From positions 1 to 60,244 of IMG/VR virus record IMGVR_UViG_3300013103_000002: 60,244 nt of DNA. One strand, 5' to 3'. The translations under genes were made by a program, and so were the position numbers. The DNA is from a virus. Below, piece after piece: positions 1-10,018 of this stretch; positions within the stretch are counted from its first letter, which is position 1, and each line of letters begins with the position of its first letter. The notes under the pieces are model-generated. The model had not been told where the DNA came from, did no database searches, and was given only the letters and a program-made list of their open reading frames with translations.

Positions 1-123
1 AGAGAAAAGAGAAGAAGATATATTGAAGTGGCTGGATGATAACACTGAATCCTTACCTGAAGATTCTTTTCATCCTGAACTTATACCTGATTATACTCCG
101 ATTCCTTCCAAGCCTGTTTTGAA
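1..123. repeat. Left copy of 123-bp terminal direct repeat
   Basis: The first 123 bases recur exactly at 60122-60244. An open reading frame crosses the join in frame, so this is an assembly overlap of a circular or terminally redundant molecule rather than two separate loci. Confidence 0.97.
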
Positions 124-3100
124 ACGGAAGCCCGAAAGGGTCTCTATGTTTTCTTTTGGTGTAGATTCAGATTTATCTCTGAAGAAGAAGATAGAATCAG
201 CGTATTCTATTTTTCAGAATGATTGGAGAGAGTTTTTACAGGCAAGGAAGGAGAGGCTTTCTCTGGCATGGAAGGCTGTATCAAAAGGCATAATTTCTCC
301 TGAAGAAGTAGATAAATTTGATTTTGTAGTTTCTGCTCTTGAGTGGGTAAAAGGAACTGATTTTAAGCATTTAATTAAGCGTGGGTTAGTAAATGAAAAG
401 GAAGCAAGGGTAAGGATTAAATTTTTTGAGACTTATGCCCAGAGAGTATGGAATGCTATTGGTGAAAGGCTTACAGGTTTAGATAATGTTTTAAAGAGCT
501 GGGCAAGGGGTGAGTTAAATTCAATAGATCCCAAAGATACTATTCATATAAGAGGATTGATTGAAGATGCTTTATCTGATTATCCTGCTTATACTCTCCA
601 GCAGTTAATAGAATTGCGTCGTGCTCATCGTATAGAGATTATTAGAAGGCTCTCAAAGAGTTATGCTTATACTTTACTGGACAGGTTTATTGAGAAAGGC
701 AGGAAGATAGATAAGAGTAGTTTAGATGCGATTTATAAGCAGTTAAGGAAATATGTAATCGGGTCTTATGTTTTAGCGATAGAAGGGAATGAGCGGAGTC
801 CTTTATTGAAAGAGTTAATGGGAGCTGGGTTATCAAAGCAACAAGCTATTCAACTTGTAAAGAATTCTTCTGCCAGAGCGACCCTGTTTTATCTTGATTA
901 TTTCTGGAGCAATTATGTTAAGGAATCAATGGGATTTTACAGGCTGGATACTCCTTTAGGCTGGGCTGGTGGTTTATTTAAATGGACCTGGGATTTAATC
1001 AAACTTGATTTCAATGCTCTACCTGCCAAATCAAAGAGATTACTGGTTGGCGAACTAGAAGATAACATTCTTCCTACAATAGATAAATTTATAGAGTTTG
1101 GTGATAAGTTATTAAGCATAAGGAAGACTCTGGAGCTTCCAGAGTATAAGCATATTTCAGCTATTAGGGCTTTAATGAAGAAGTTGCGGGATACTATTGA
1201 TGCTTATTTAAATAAGTCTTTGGATGTGAAGAAAGCCCAGAGAGAACTGGAGCATATCTGGAATGTTATTGTAGATAAATATGCAGTAGGGAATCACAGG
1301 GTTTTAGCCAAACTGGTTGCTAGAGAATTATTCCTTACTAATGCAAGGATTGGTTTACATAGGAAAGATGTTTCTGATTTTGAGAGATATAAATATCAAT
1401 CTGATGGTTTCCTGCGATTCTTGAAGCGGTATAATGATGCTTATAGTGCTTTATTGTATCTGGCAAAGAATGGAGAAGGTGCGACAAAGATTGTTGCAGA
1501 GCATTTATTGAAACTTCCTTATACCAGTATAGTTCTTCCACATGTTCCTATTAGGTTTGTAGAGAATTTATTTGGTGGAAAGACGACTGGTTTATATCGT
1601 CCCTATGAAGGTAACATGTTTGGAGAGATTATTGTTGATCCGAATGCTCTGCCCGATATTTTTGAAGCTACCATTTTTCATGAAATTTTACATGCATTGA
1701 CATTACATACACTTCATTTTTCCAAGAAAAGAGAAGAATATAGGGAAAGAATTAATAGTATTATAAACGATATTCGTCCATTGATTTCGGAGGAAGAATA
1801 CAAGTTAGGAAAATGGATAGTAGAAAATGAAGCAAGGCTTACCAAGCATGAATTGAAGGAAAAGATTGATAAGACTATTGCGAAAGATAGTCTTTTACAG
1901 GAGCATGTAGCTAGGTATGGAAAGCAGTCGTGGTTATCTTTTCTTGTTTCTCTACATGATCCTGATGAGTTTATTGTAACAGCTATAACTGAACCTGCGG
2001 GCAAGTTGTTCCTTATTGAGCATGATAAAAAATCCATCTGGAGAAAGATTCTTGATTTCATCAGGAACTTGTTAGGATTTCCAGTTGAAAAGAGAGAATT
2101 GTTTATCAGGACAGTTGACACTTTGATGGATATTGTTGCGGAATCTCATCCTATTTATGTTGCAGCTTTCAGGAAATACTTTAAGTTGCCTATAAATAAA
2201 ACTTTATATCAATTAGCTATGGCTTCTGCTGAAGAACTTTCTGATTTGGCTAACAGGATACAGAAAGAACATGAGTTAACAAGGCAAAGAATTAATCTTT
2301 CTGATTTTGAAGATAAGGTAAAAGATTTTGTTGAGCATATAAGGACATACAAAGCTCCTCCGCAAATGAAGGATATTAATATAATCAGGGAAAAATTTGG
2401 ATTACCTTTCTGGACAGCACTTCAAAATGAGTCTTTTAAGCCTTTATTTGATCATGTTACAAAGACAATGGAGAATAAGAATTTCACTTTACATGCTATT
2501 CTTCAGAAAGGAGAGACATATTTTAATGGGCTTGATGAAAAAAGAAGAAAGTATGTGGATTCTGCTATAAAGATAAGCGATGCTTTACAGGTCAGATTTA
2601 CGGAGGAGCATTTAAGGAATTTTCCAAGAGTTATTTCTAACATGAAGATTGCGTTCAATTTGATGTATCAGCTTTTGAAGCAGGAAGAAAGGTCTGGGTT
2701 AAATAGAAAGCAGAGAGCAGAGAGAAGGCAGGTTGTCCTGCAACGATTAAATGAAGCCACAAAGTTAGATTTACCAAAAGAATACTCTCAACCGCAGTAT
2801 GTTATCAGGTTTAAGCATTTCTTTGATTATGCAAGATTGCCAATAGACAAGTTATCCGATGAAGAAATAAAAGCATATAATAATTATGCAGAAGTAACTC
2901 AAGAGACTTTGAATCATCTAGGCGATACTTTCTTATCTCTGGTTTGTAAGCTGGTAATAAAGAACTATTTACAGAAGTTAAAGATAGATGTTCCTTCTAC
3001 TGTTCAGACTCAATGGATAAATACTTTAGTGGAGTTTGGTAAGGATATAGAGCAGGCTAGAGAGCGGGTTGCCCGAATGAATCCAGAAGCTAGAGAGATT

Positions 3101-5302
3101 TGGGAATCATTACTCAATGATTTGGAGGCTCATTCTCTCTATCAGAAATACAAAGAGATTCAGGATTTGATTAAAGATACCAAATTCTATTCTCCTCGTA
3201 TGAGAGATCCTGATGCTTCTGATATGATTGTAGTTGTAGAGAGAGAAAAATTCTTGGAAGAATACAGGAAGGCTTATAGAGAGACAGGTAATAGAGCGAA
3301 GGCTTTACAGCAAGCGTATTATGCGACTGCGAATGCCAATGGTGTCTATTTAAGAGAGCATGTTAGAAGAATAGATCCTGATTATAAGAGAAAGTTAGAG
3401 CATATTCAGTCTGTATTTAAAGATAGCAGGTTTCTTGTGCAGAGATTACCTAATTACAAGTTAGCGGAATCTGTCTGGGGCAATGTAAGTGAAGGAGATC
3501 TAGGAGCATTTCTCTCTGCTGTTGCAGAAAAAGTAAGGAAAGAAAATGTTGATTCTGAAACTTTAATGGGATTCTTGGAGAAGGTTGCAGATACAATTCA
3601 GACTGAATTGTTAGCTAAAAGTAGAGCAAAACAGAGATTTATTAAGAGAAATCCTTATCTGATTTTAGGATATACTCTGGATAATGTAAGGGAAGAATTA
3701 TTCAATTATGTAAACAATGCTTCTAATTATGCTGCCCGAATGGTAGCATTGGTAGAAGGATTACCTTTATTGAATCAAATAGATCCTTATCAGCAGAGAA
3801 GGTTGAGAGATTATGCTCATAAATGGTTCTTTGATCAATTGAAGCCACAGAGCCAGTTTGATCGTATTGTAGGAAAAGTAAAATCCTTGATGTTTATCTG
3901 GTATTTGGGCGGAGTGATTCGTCCTGCTTTAATTCAATTTACACAAATGTTTATTTCTACCATTCCAATGACAAGTATTGTTTATGATATTCCAATAACC
4001 AGAAGTATCTCTGTTTTTATGAAGGCTTATAGAGATGTATTGGATCACAGGAATTTAGATGAAAATAAGTATTTGACTGCGGACGAAAAAGAGTTCCTGC
4101 GGATTACATATACAAGTGGAATAACCACAGCTCAATTTATCAATCAGATGAGAGATGAAGTTGCGGGCAGAGGAAAAGTTCTCTCTACTCTGGCTACTTG
4201 GTTGACTACTCCTTTTGCATATATGGAAGAAAATAACAGGCTGGCAACAGCTTTAGGAATTTACAGGATTTTGAAAGAGAAAGGAATAGTCAGGCATGCA
4301 AAGGATAAGAAAGCTATGGAAGAAGCTACAACAATTGTTAATATGTCTCATTATTTAATGGGTAAACTCAATCTTCCTATTATAGCAACAGGTGGAGATG
4401 TGGCTTCTGGTTTAATGCGTCTAGCTCTTACTTTCCGTTCATTTACATTAAACTTATTAGAATCTTATATTTACATGCTCCGACATCTGCCTAAAGGACA
4501 GAGAGTTTGGGGTCTCAATAAAGAAGGATTGAGATTTGTTGGATATAGTTTTGCTGCCTTTACCTTATTCGGTGGAATTCTAGCAATACCTTTCCTTGAT
4601 GACTGGCTACAATTATTAGAAAGATTGACAGGAATTCCTATAAGAAAAAGGTTAGTTACTGTATTTGGAAATCCAGATTCTCCGCTATCTGTTGCTTTAG
4701 AAAGAGGATTACCTGCTGCCCTGATAGGTATGGATTTAAGCGGTTCATTGAAGATAGAATTCCCAAGACGACCAGAAGATATTTTGAATACTATTTTTGG
4801 AGTATATGGTGGACTTTCAAAGAGTTTTGCGGACGCAATGGTTGCTTTAGATGGTTATGATAGTTTGAACATCTTGTATAGGATTATGCCACAAGTGTTT
4901 GCCAATCCGATCAGGGCTTATGAAGCATATAAAGGAATAAAGAATCAATACAATAAAGTAATTCTGGACGAAGAAGGGCGACCATTGAGACTTACAGAAG
5001 GAGAAGCTGTCCTACTTGCACTTGGAATTAGACCAACAAGGTTGGGCAGAACTTATCTCTATAAGAGCACAAGTAGGAACATAGAAAAATACTTTGATAG
5101 TAAGCGGAAGGCTATATACAATGCTTATAGAAGTGCAAAGACTGCATCAGAGAGATGGAAAGTTTACAGGATGATTTATGAATATAACATGGAAGCTGCC
5201 AAATATGTATCTATTCCAAAGATTACTTTACAATCCCTGAAGGCAGCTTCCAAACCTGTTGAGAGCAAGCTAACACAAGAATTGAAACTTAAGGGTTATT
5301 AA
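2..5302 (+). CDS. Giant polyvalent virion protein, C-terminal part (continues from 60244)
   Basis: This is the remainder of the gene that starts at 57084; the codon spanning the join is GTA. The motif HEILHALTLH (His codon at 1679, about aa 1573) is an HExxH zinc-metallopeptidase signature. Long helical segments follow. Near the C-terminus are hydrophobic segments (around 3880-3975 and 4530-4620), and a region containing LTFRSFTLNLLESY resembles the LPD38-type domains seen at the ends of large polyvalent proteins. The likely role is an internal virion or ejection protein carrying enzymatic domains, but no substrate can be named. The gene ends with TAA at 5300-5302, overlapping the convergent DNA polymerase gene by 14 bp. 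Confidence 0.8.
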   Translation, partial: EKREEDILKWLDDNTESLPEDSFHPELIPDYTPIPSKPVLKRKPERVSMFSFGVDSDLSLKKKIESAYSIFQNDWREFLQARKERLSLAWKAVSKGIISPEEVDKFDFVVSALEWVKGTDFKHLIKRGLVNEKEARVRIKFFETYAQRVWNAIGERLTGLDNVLKSWARGELNSIDPKDTIHIRGLIEDALSDYPAYTLQQLIELRRAHRIEIIRRLSKSYAYTLLDRFIEKGRKIDKSSLDAIYKQLRKYVIGSYVLAIEGNERSPLLKELMGAGLSKQQAIQLVKNSSARATLFYLDYFWSNYVKESMGFYRLDTPLGWAGGLFKWTWDLIKLDFNALPAKSKRLLVGELEDNILPTIDKFIEFGDKLLSIRKTLELPEYKHISAIRALMKKLRDTIDAYLNKSLDVKKAQRELEHIWNVIVDKYAVGNHRVLAKLVARELFLTNARIGLHRKDVSDFERYKYQSDGFLRFLKRYNDAYSALLYLAKNGEGATKIVAEHLLKLPYTSIVLPHVPIRFVENLFGGKTTGLYRPYEGNMFGEIIVDPNALPDIFEATIFHEILHALTLHTLHFSKKREEYRERINSIINDIRPLISEEEYKLGKWIVENEARLTKHELKEKIDKTIAKDSLLQEHVARYGKQSWLSFLVSLHDPDEFIVTAITEPAGKLFLIEHDKKSIWRKILDFIRNLLGFPVEKRELFIRTVDTLMDIVAESHPIYVAAFRKYFKLPINKTLYQLAMASAEELSDLANRIQKEHELTRQRINLSDFEDKVKDFVEHIRTYKAPPQMKDINIIREKFGLPFWTALQNESFKPLFDHVTKTMENKNFTLHAILQKGETYFNGLDEKRRKYVDSAIKISDALQVRFTEEHLRNFPRVISNMKIAFNLMYQLLKQEERSGLNRKQRAERRQVVLQRLNEATKLDLPKEYSQPQYVIRFKHFFDYARLPIDKLSDEEIKAYNNYAEVTQETLNHLGDTFLSLVCKLVIKNYLQKLKIDVPSTVQTQWINTLVEFGKDIEQARERVARMNPEAREIWESLLNDLEAHSLYQKYKEIQDLIKDTKFYSPRMRDPDASDMIVVVEREKFLEEYRKAYRETGNRAKALQQAYYATANANGVYLREHVRRIDPDYKRKLEHIQSVFKDSRFLVQRLPNYKLAESVWGNVSEGDLGAFLSAVAEKVRKENVDSETLMGFLEKVADTIQTELLAKSRAKQRFIKRNPYLILGYTLDNVREELFNYVNNASNYAARMVALVEGLPLLNQIDPYQQRRLRDYAHKWFFDQLKPQSQFDRIVGKVKSLMFIWYLGGVIRPALIQFTQMFISTIPMTSIVYDIPITRSISVFMKAYRDVLDHRNLDENKYLTADEKEFLRITYTSGITTAQFINQMRDEVAGRGKVLSTLATWLTTPFAYMEENNRLATALGIYRILKEKGIVRHAKDKKAMEEATTIVNMSHYLMGKLNLPIIATGGDVASGLMRLALTFRSFTLNLLESYIYMLRHLPKGQRVWGLNKEGLRFVGYSFAAFTLFGGILAIPFLDDWLQLLERLTGIPIRKRLVTVFGNPDSPLSVALERGLPAALIGMDLSGSLKIEFPRRPEDILNTIFGVYGGLSKSFADAMVALDGYDSLNILYRIMPQVFANPIRAYEAYKGIKNQYNKVILDEEGRPLRLTEGEAVLLALGIRPTRLGRTYLYKSTSRNIEKYFDSKRKAIYNAYRSAKTASERWKVYRMIYEYNMEAAKYVSIPKITLQSLKAASKPVESKLTQELKLKGY

Positions 5303-7673
5303 AACTCAAATCCTTTCCTATTTTTCCTTCAGTTTCAATGGGGTATCCAACATTGATGCCCCAATGCTTTTTTATGTATTCTTTCGTTCTATTTTCAAAA
5401 CAATCTTTCAATATCTCTTGTGCTTTTTCGGCAACATCTTCTCTTGCTCTATAATAGTAGGCATCGTGGATAAAAAGGTTAGTCAGGATTACTTTATCTT
5501 TCAGGTCGGGGCGGGATTTTATTTCCTTCCAGAACAACATTATTCCAAGACATGCTAGTTCGCTACTGAAATTCTGAACAGGAGTATTGATTGCCTGCCT
5601 TTCCGCTTTACTTCTCAACCTGAAATCATCAGAATCAATATGCGGTAAATGTCTTTTCCTTCCTAAAACACATCTTATATACTTATGCTTTCTTGCAAAC
5701 TTAACCATTCGTTCATGATATAAAGGAAGTTTCCAGTATCCATTGGGTTTAGAGAAGAAAAGTTCTCTATATCGCTCTGCTTCTTCTAAAGTGAAGACGA
5801 CATCATAGTTTTTAAAAGCATAATCAACCAGAGAATTTGCCTGCATTCCGTATATTAATCCAAAATTTATCGGCTTTGAGAGCTGTCTCAAGTCTTTAGT
5901 AATTTCTTCTAAAGGCTTTCCTGAAATAAGGGAGGCTGTTCTTTTATGTAAATCTATCCCTTCATCTAAAGATTTCAGGATATTTTCATCTTGAGCCAGC
6001 CAGCCTATTATTCTCATTTCACTTTGACTTAAATCCTGACTGCATATAACCCAGCCATCTTCGGCTACAATATTTCCCAAAACCTTTTCAGAGAATTCTC
6101 CGTGTGCTGGAAATTGTTGCATAGGAGGGTCTAATATTACAGTTCTCCCTGTTACTGTTCCTGTTAGGAATATCTTTGGGTAAATATATCCATCTGGATA
6201 CAGATTTTTTCTTATTGCTTTGATGTAAGTGTTCAGAATTTTGCTTATCTGTTTATATCTTAATAGCTTTGCGACCCATTCGTTATCTTTGAATCGTTTT
6301 AGATGATATTTATCGGTAGAAGGTTGTTTTGTTTTTTCTGTAAATTCAACAGGTTTCAATCCCAGCCCTTTCTTTGTAAACATAAACTTTGCAATGATGT
6401 CGGGAGTTAATGAGTCTGCATCTTTCTTTATTGATTTAGGGATAGCATCCATTAATTCCTTTTCCAATTTTTTCATCTCTGTATAGAGAGAATCTTCGTT
6501 TTCATCTAGTTTATTCAGGTCTATTTTCCATCCGTTCGCAGATACATCGCTGAAAACGTTTTCAACGGGAAGGCAGTAATATTTGTAATATCTGGTTAAT
6601 TTTTTATCTTCCATAATCTTTTTCTTCAGGACATTGAAGACTTCAATAGTAACTTTAGCATCAAGACTGACATAATTCAGGAGCTTGCTTTCTTCTAATT
6701 TTTCCATCTCTGTCCTATTTCTATTCACTACATCTTTTATATTGTAGTAGGAAGTGAAGACATTTGCCAGATGCTCTAGGGAATAGGAAGCTAGGTTTTC
6801 ATCTACAACATGAGCCATTGTCATTACATCAAATATTTGTCCTTTAACTTCGCAACCAAGATTCTTTTTACATACAAGTTCATCAAAAGGACGATTATGC
6901 ACGACTTTCTTTATATTCTCATCTTCCAGTATTTTCTTTATACTTTCTTTGAGTTTATTGTCTTTGGTAAGGGATGCGTAGGGCAACCCTTCTTTTCCTG
7001 CCAGACCTATACATAAGACTTTTCCTTTCATGTGTGCGACCCGCAGGTTCTCTGTTTCAAGGTCAAAAGCTATTATTTTTCCTTTGGGCAAATTGATTGT
7101 TGTATATTCATGTTTAAAATCTTCCTTCTGTTTATAGAGAGCGACAGCATGTTTGATGTCGGCATAAAACAATTTCTCTACTTCATTCATCTTTTCTAAT
7201 GGAATATACGGATACCCACGCTTGCATTGTCTTAAAACATAGGCAGGATGAAATGTTGGAATAACAACAGCATCTCCGAAGGGAAATTGTAGTCCTCTGA
7301 AACTGGAAATTCTTTTCTTATTGAACATCTGATAGAGAGCCAGTTCTCCTAATAAGACAATCACTTTGGGTTTGAGGATTCCCAGAGCTTTTACAACATG
7401 TTCTTTACAGCACTTTGATGCTTTTTCTAAATCGGTTTTTTTATCCTGCCCTAATTTCTGGCACATTGTAGCATTCAAGATAGATATATCTACTCTAGAC
7501 ATCCCAAAGAGTGAAAACGTTTTCATTAAGAGTCGCCCACTTTCTCCTACAAAAGGACGACCTTCTCTTACTTCTTCCCACCCAGGACCTTCTCCTATAA
7601 CCACAAATTCAGGATTATTTTTCTCATATTTAACTTTCTTTCTTCCTTTAAAAGGACAATCTTTACAGCTCAT
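5289..7673 (-). CDS. polA: DNA polymerase I with N-terminal family 4 uracil-DNA glycosylase domain
   Basis: The 794-aa protein has two parts. Residues 1-180 carry family 4 UDG signatures: Cys3 and Cys6 plus later Cys residues fitting a 4Fe-4S site, GEGPGWEEVREGRPFVG and HPAYVLR. Next is a 3'-5' exonuclease with intact motifs FDLETE, HNRPFDE and YVSLD. The polymerase domain shows motif A DLSQSEMR, motif B KPINFGLIYG and motif C IHDAYYY. Canonical motif C is HDE, so the Glu is Ala here. SPO1-type phage polymerases also carry a UDG-like domain. Together with the dUTPase at 27846 it points to active handling of uracil in DNA. The SD is GGAGGG. Two operator palindromes lie inside the gene. Confidence 0.95.
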   Translation of the reverse strand: MSCKDCPFKGRKKVKYEKNNPEFVVIGEGPGWEEVREGRPFVGESGRLLMKTFSLFGMSRVDISILNATMCQKLGQDKKTDLEKASKCCKEHVVKALGILKPKVIVLLGELALYQMFNKKRISSFRGLQFPFGDAVVIPTFHPAYVLRQCKRGYPYIPLEKMNEVEKLFYADIKHAVALYKQKEDFKHEYTTINLPKGKIIAFDLETENLRVAHMKGKVLCIGLAGKEGLPYASLTKDNKLKESIKKILEDENIKKVVHNRPFDELVCKKNLGCEVKGQIFDVMTMAHVVDENLASYSLEHLANVFTSYYNIKDVVNRNRTEMEKLEESKLLNYVSLDAKVTIEVFNVLKKKIMEDKKLTRYYKYYCLPVENVFSDVSANGWKIDLNKLDENEDSLYTEMKKLEKELMDAIPKSIKKDADSLTPDIIAKFMFTKKGLGLKPVEFTEKTKQPSTDKYHLKRFKDNEWVAKLLRYKQISKILNTYIKAIRKNLYPDGYIYPKIFLTGTVTGRTVILDPPMQQFPAHGEFSEKVLGNIVAEDGWVICSQDLSQSEMRIIGWLAQDENILKSLDEGIDLHKRTASLISGKPLEEITKDLRQLSKPINFGLIYGMQANSLVDYAFKNYDVVFTLEEAERYRELFFSKPNGYWKLPLYHERMVKFARKHKYIRCVLGRKRHLPHIDSDDFRLRSKAERQAINTPVQNFSSELACLGIMLFWKEIKSRPDLKDKVILTNLFIHDAYYYRAREDVAEKAQEILKDCFENRTKEYIKKHWGINVGYPIETEGKIGKDLSFNNP
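6551..6564. promoter_or_regulatory. Operator palindrome inside polA (polymerase part)
   Basis: Exact 14-mer with flanks C and A, read on the minus strand as PVENVFS. Confidence 0.75.
7512..7525. promoter_or_regulatory. Operator palindrome inside polA (UDG part)
   Basis: Exact 14-mer with flanks G and T, read as LMKTFSL. Confidence 0.75.
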
Positions 7674-7692
7674 TATTGCCCTCCTTTATCTT

Positions 7693-8892
7693 TCATTGTA
7701 ATTTTAGGAAAGAAAAAATCCATGCTATTACATCAACAGTCCAAGCATTGCCTATTGTTTTATATCTTTGTGTGTCAGATATTTGTTTAATTCTGCCGTT
7801 TTCAAAAATTCCGTATTTTGTATAGTTATCGGGTAAAGTTTGTAATCTTTCACATTCAAGAGGAGTTAATCTCCTAATTTTTACTTTACTTCTATCTTTT
7901 TCAAACACAAGTTGTCTTCTATGCTTTTCAAAATACTGTTTCAGGTTTCCTCCTTTATAATAATTAGCATCAATACATAACGATTTGTTTCTATCTGTGA
8001 TATATTTTTCTTCAATTATTTTTGGTTGTCTGTAACCACCCTGCATTGTAGTCAATGTAGGAGATTTACCTTCAGAACTATAAATTCTTTTTATACAATC
8101 CTGTCCTTTTATAGCCAGCTCTGCTACTTGCCTGCATCTCAAACTTTCATTTACCCAACAATTTCCGTTTGAGAAATTTGTTCTCAATGTAGTAGCTTTT
8201 CCGTCAGTAATGTTCCTTCTGTTGTAAGGGTCTATAATAAAATCAAGTTTATCAGGAAGGTATTTAAAAGGCTTTTTTATGTAATATTTTTCATCTACTT
8301 CACTCTCCAAAATATCTTTCAGTAAAATACCTTTATCTTCTGGCAATCCTTTTATAGGTATATTTGTCCAATATAATCTCTTTCTATTTTGAGCTGATAC
8401 TAAAGCAGAATTGATTTCAACAGGTTCTACTTCCAGAGTTTCTGTTATTACTTTTTCCCATTTTTTCTGCATTTTTACATTTTCAAGCAAAAACCATTTA
8501 GGTCTAATTTCCTTTAATAATCTTACAAATTCCCAGAACAGATAAGATTGTCCTTCAAATTCAAATTTCTGCTGTTTTAATTCCAGATATTGTTCTAAAG
8601 TAGTAACTTCTATTTTTGTTTTAGTTGACATTCCATATCTTTTCCCACACAAAGAAAATCCCTGGCAAGGACTTCCTCCCATTATTAAATCAATATCTTC
8701 AAAATCTTCTCCTTTCAAATTTCTAATATCACCAACAAAGATTGTATTGGGAAAATTATATCTTGTTATTGCAATTGCATATTTATCAATCTCACTTGCA
8801 TAATAATTTTCATATTCAATACCTGCTCTATTCAGAGCTAATCTTCCACAAGAAATACCATCAAAAAGACTTAAGATATTCCTTAATTTCAT
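7693..8892 (-). CDS. DNA (cytosine-5-)methyltransferase
   Basis: The 399-aa protein shows the C5-methyltransferase motifs in order: SAM-binding LFDGISCGRLAL (aa 9-20), the catalytic Cys in GGSPCQGFS, LLENVKM, QNRKRLYWTN, and the C-terminal LTPLECERLQTLP and TIGNAWTVDVI. It transfers a methyl group from SAM to cytosine; the target sequence cannot be read from the protein. No restriction endonuclease was recognised beside it, so self-protection against host restriction or gene marking is more likely than a restriction-modification system. It sits between the polymerase and the nuclease genes in the leftward operon. Confidence 0.95.
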   Translation of the reverse strand: MKLRNILSLFDGISCGRLALNRAGIEYENYYASEIDKYAIAITRYNFPNTIFVGDIRNLKGEDFEDIDLIMGGSPCQGFSLCGKRYGMSTKTKIEVTTLEQYLELKQQKFEFEGQSYLFWEFVRLLKEIRPKWFLLENVKMQKKWEKVITETLEVEPVEINSALVSAQNRKRLYWTNIPIKGLPEDKGILLKDILESEVDEKYYIKKPFKYLPDKLDFIIDPYNRRNITDGKATTLRTNFSNGNCWVNESLRCRQVAELAIKGQDCIKRIYSSEGKSPTLTTMQGGYRQPKIIEEKYITDRNKSLCIDANYYKGGNLKQYFEKHRRQLVFEKDRSKVKIRRLTPLECERLQTLPDNYTKYGIFENGRIKQISDTQRYKTIGNAWTVDVIAWIFSFLKLQ

Positions 8893-8919
8893 ACTCCCCT
8901 TCTCCTATTTTCAGGGTTT

Positions 8920-9228
8920 TCAGGATTTCAAAAGTTCTAAAAAGTCTTTAACTCTAATAATCACAAAATCATTTTCATGTCTTTTTCCTGTAATATGCAC
9001 GACTACAATAGGGATCTTTCCTTTTGCCAGCGGGTCTTTTTTAGTGTATTCTTCCGCTTGCCGATACCATTTTTCTCCCACAAACTTCTTTCTTGATTTC
9101 GCTTCAATACAGAATTTCTCCGTTATTACATCGCTTTCTCCCAGCACTCCGACATCCTTTCCATTAAACAATTCAGCTATTGCTTTCTGGTTAGCCTTTC
9201 CTCTCCTTCTATTTCTCTTTGGATTCAT
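8920..9228 (-). CDS. PD-(D/E)XK nuclease, resolvase-like
   Basis: This basic protein of about 102 aa starts with MNPKRNRRRGKANQKA. The start at 9228 is chosen because AAGGAGG lies just upstream; it overlaps the end of the previous gene by 20 bp. The pattern GESDVITEKFCIEAKSR gives the Asp and Glu-x-Lys of a PD-(D/E)XK active site, and IPIVVVHITG forms the following strand. Size and layout fit phage Holliday-junction resolvase-like or VRR-type nucleases. The exact DNA structure it cuts is inferred only from its place among recombination genes. Confidence 0.7.
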   Translation of the reverse strand: MNPKRNRRRGKANQKAIAELFNGKDVGVLGESDVITEKFCIEAKSRKKFVGEKWYRQAEEYTKKDPLAKGKIPIVVVHITGKRHENDFVIIRVKDFLELLKS

Positions 9229-10018
9229 TTTTGTCCTCCTTAAAACATATACTTCTGAAAACACACTTCCTTGCAGGAGGAGATAATCTTGAATTACATA
9301 TTTTAGGAGAGTCTTTTGTGGGATTGAATAAATGCATGAGAAGTTCTTTTATTCTGTTTTCTATTGAATATTCGTTTTTATCCACAAAGAAAGGTTTGAT
9401 TTGCAGGTTTTGAAAGTCTTTTTTGAAATAGAGAACTACCGCTTTGTCTTTTCTGATATGGAATTTTTGTAATCCTTCGTCCAGCTTTACTTTCTTTCGT
9501 TTGAACATCCATAGGTAAGTTAGCACTTGAAAAACATGGTCAAATAAAGGTTCTTGTAAATCATCAAATTGTCGGGCATTTATGCTTTTAATTTCAGCAA
9601 TATAAATTCCTGTTGGGTCTTTATAGAGAGCATCAATGTTCCCTACCAGTTTGAACTTTTTATTTGATAATTCCAGTCTGTAATCTTCCTGAACCAGATG
9701 TTTGCAGGGAATACGATTCCAGTCCCTATAAGACAAATAGTAAACGGATTTGCATTTTGGGCATCTCCATTTTGAGATTAGATAGGAGCTATATCTAGAA
9801 AAGAAATGTTGAATCAGGATGCCGTAGGCATAGGCAAGCATAACGGGTTTAGCATAGACAGGAGATTTTCTGAAGGGCATATTGGTTTTTCTGCTGTAAT
9901 AGACCGCACGGGGGCAGATTGTTGGAAGGTCGGATACATGAAAATACAAATCATTTCTCTCCCTACCTTTAAACTCTGCCTTTAAATTGTTGTATATATC
10001 TTCAACTATTTCCTTCAT
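9209..10018 (-). CDS. Cas4/RecB-like exonuclease with Fe-S cysteines
   Basis: The 269-aa protein has ICPRAVYYSRK near aa 34, the usual Cas4/AddB-type first Cys. NIDALYKDPTGIYIAEIKS provides Asp and Glu-x-Lys, FQVLTYLWMF gives the Gln-x3-Tyr motif, and CNSRLSPPARKCVFRSIC supplies the C-terminal Cys cluster. An inserted Cys pair (WRCPKCKSVYYL, then IPC) looks like a zinc knuckle. Phage members of this family process DNA ends in recombination and replication. The start has GGAG at a 7-nt spacing. No CRISPR array or cas1 was seen, so this is a replication nuclease rather than an adaptation protein. Confidence 0.85.
   Translation of the reverse strand: MKEIVEDIYNNLKAEFKGRERNDLYFHVSDLPTICPRAVYYSRKTNMPFRKSPVYAKPVMLAYAYGILIQHFFSRYSSYLISKWRCPKCKSVYYLSYRDWNRIPCKHLVQEDYRLELSNKKFKLVGNIDALYKDPTGIYIAEIKSINARQFDDLQEPLFDHVFQVLTYLWMFKRKKVKLDEGLQKFHIRKDKAVVLYFKKDFQNLQIKPFFVDKNEYSIENRIKELLMHLFNPTKDSPKICNSRLSPPARKCVFRSICFKEDKNESKEK

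Noticed and set aside
23-5302. A TTG start at base 23 for the giant gene
   Set aside because: The frame is open upstream across the circular join to an ATG with SD at 57084.
9209-10018. A CRISPR adaptation role for the Cas4-like nuclease
   Set aside because: No array, cas1 or cas2 was found, and phage Cas4/RecB-like nucleases commonly act in replication.
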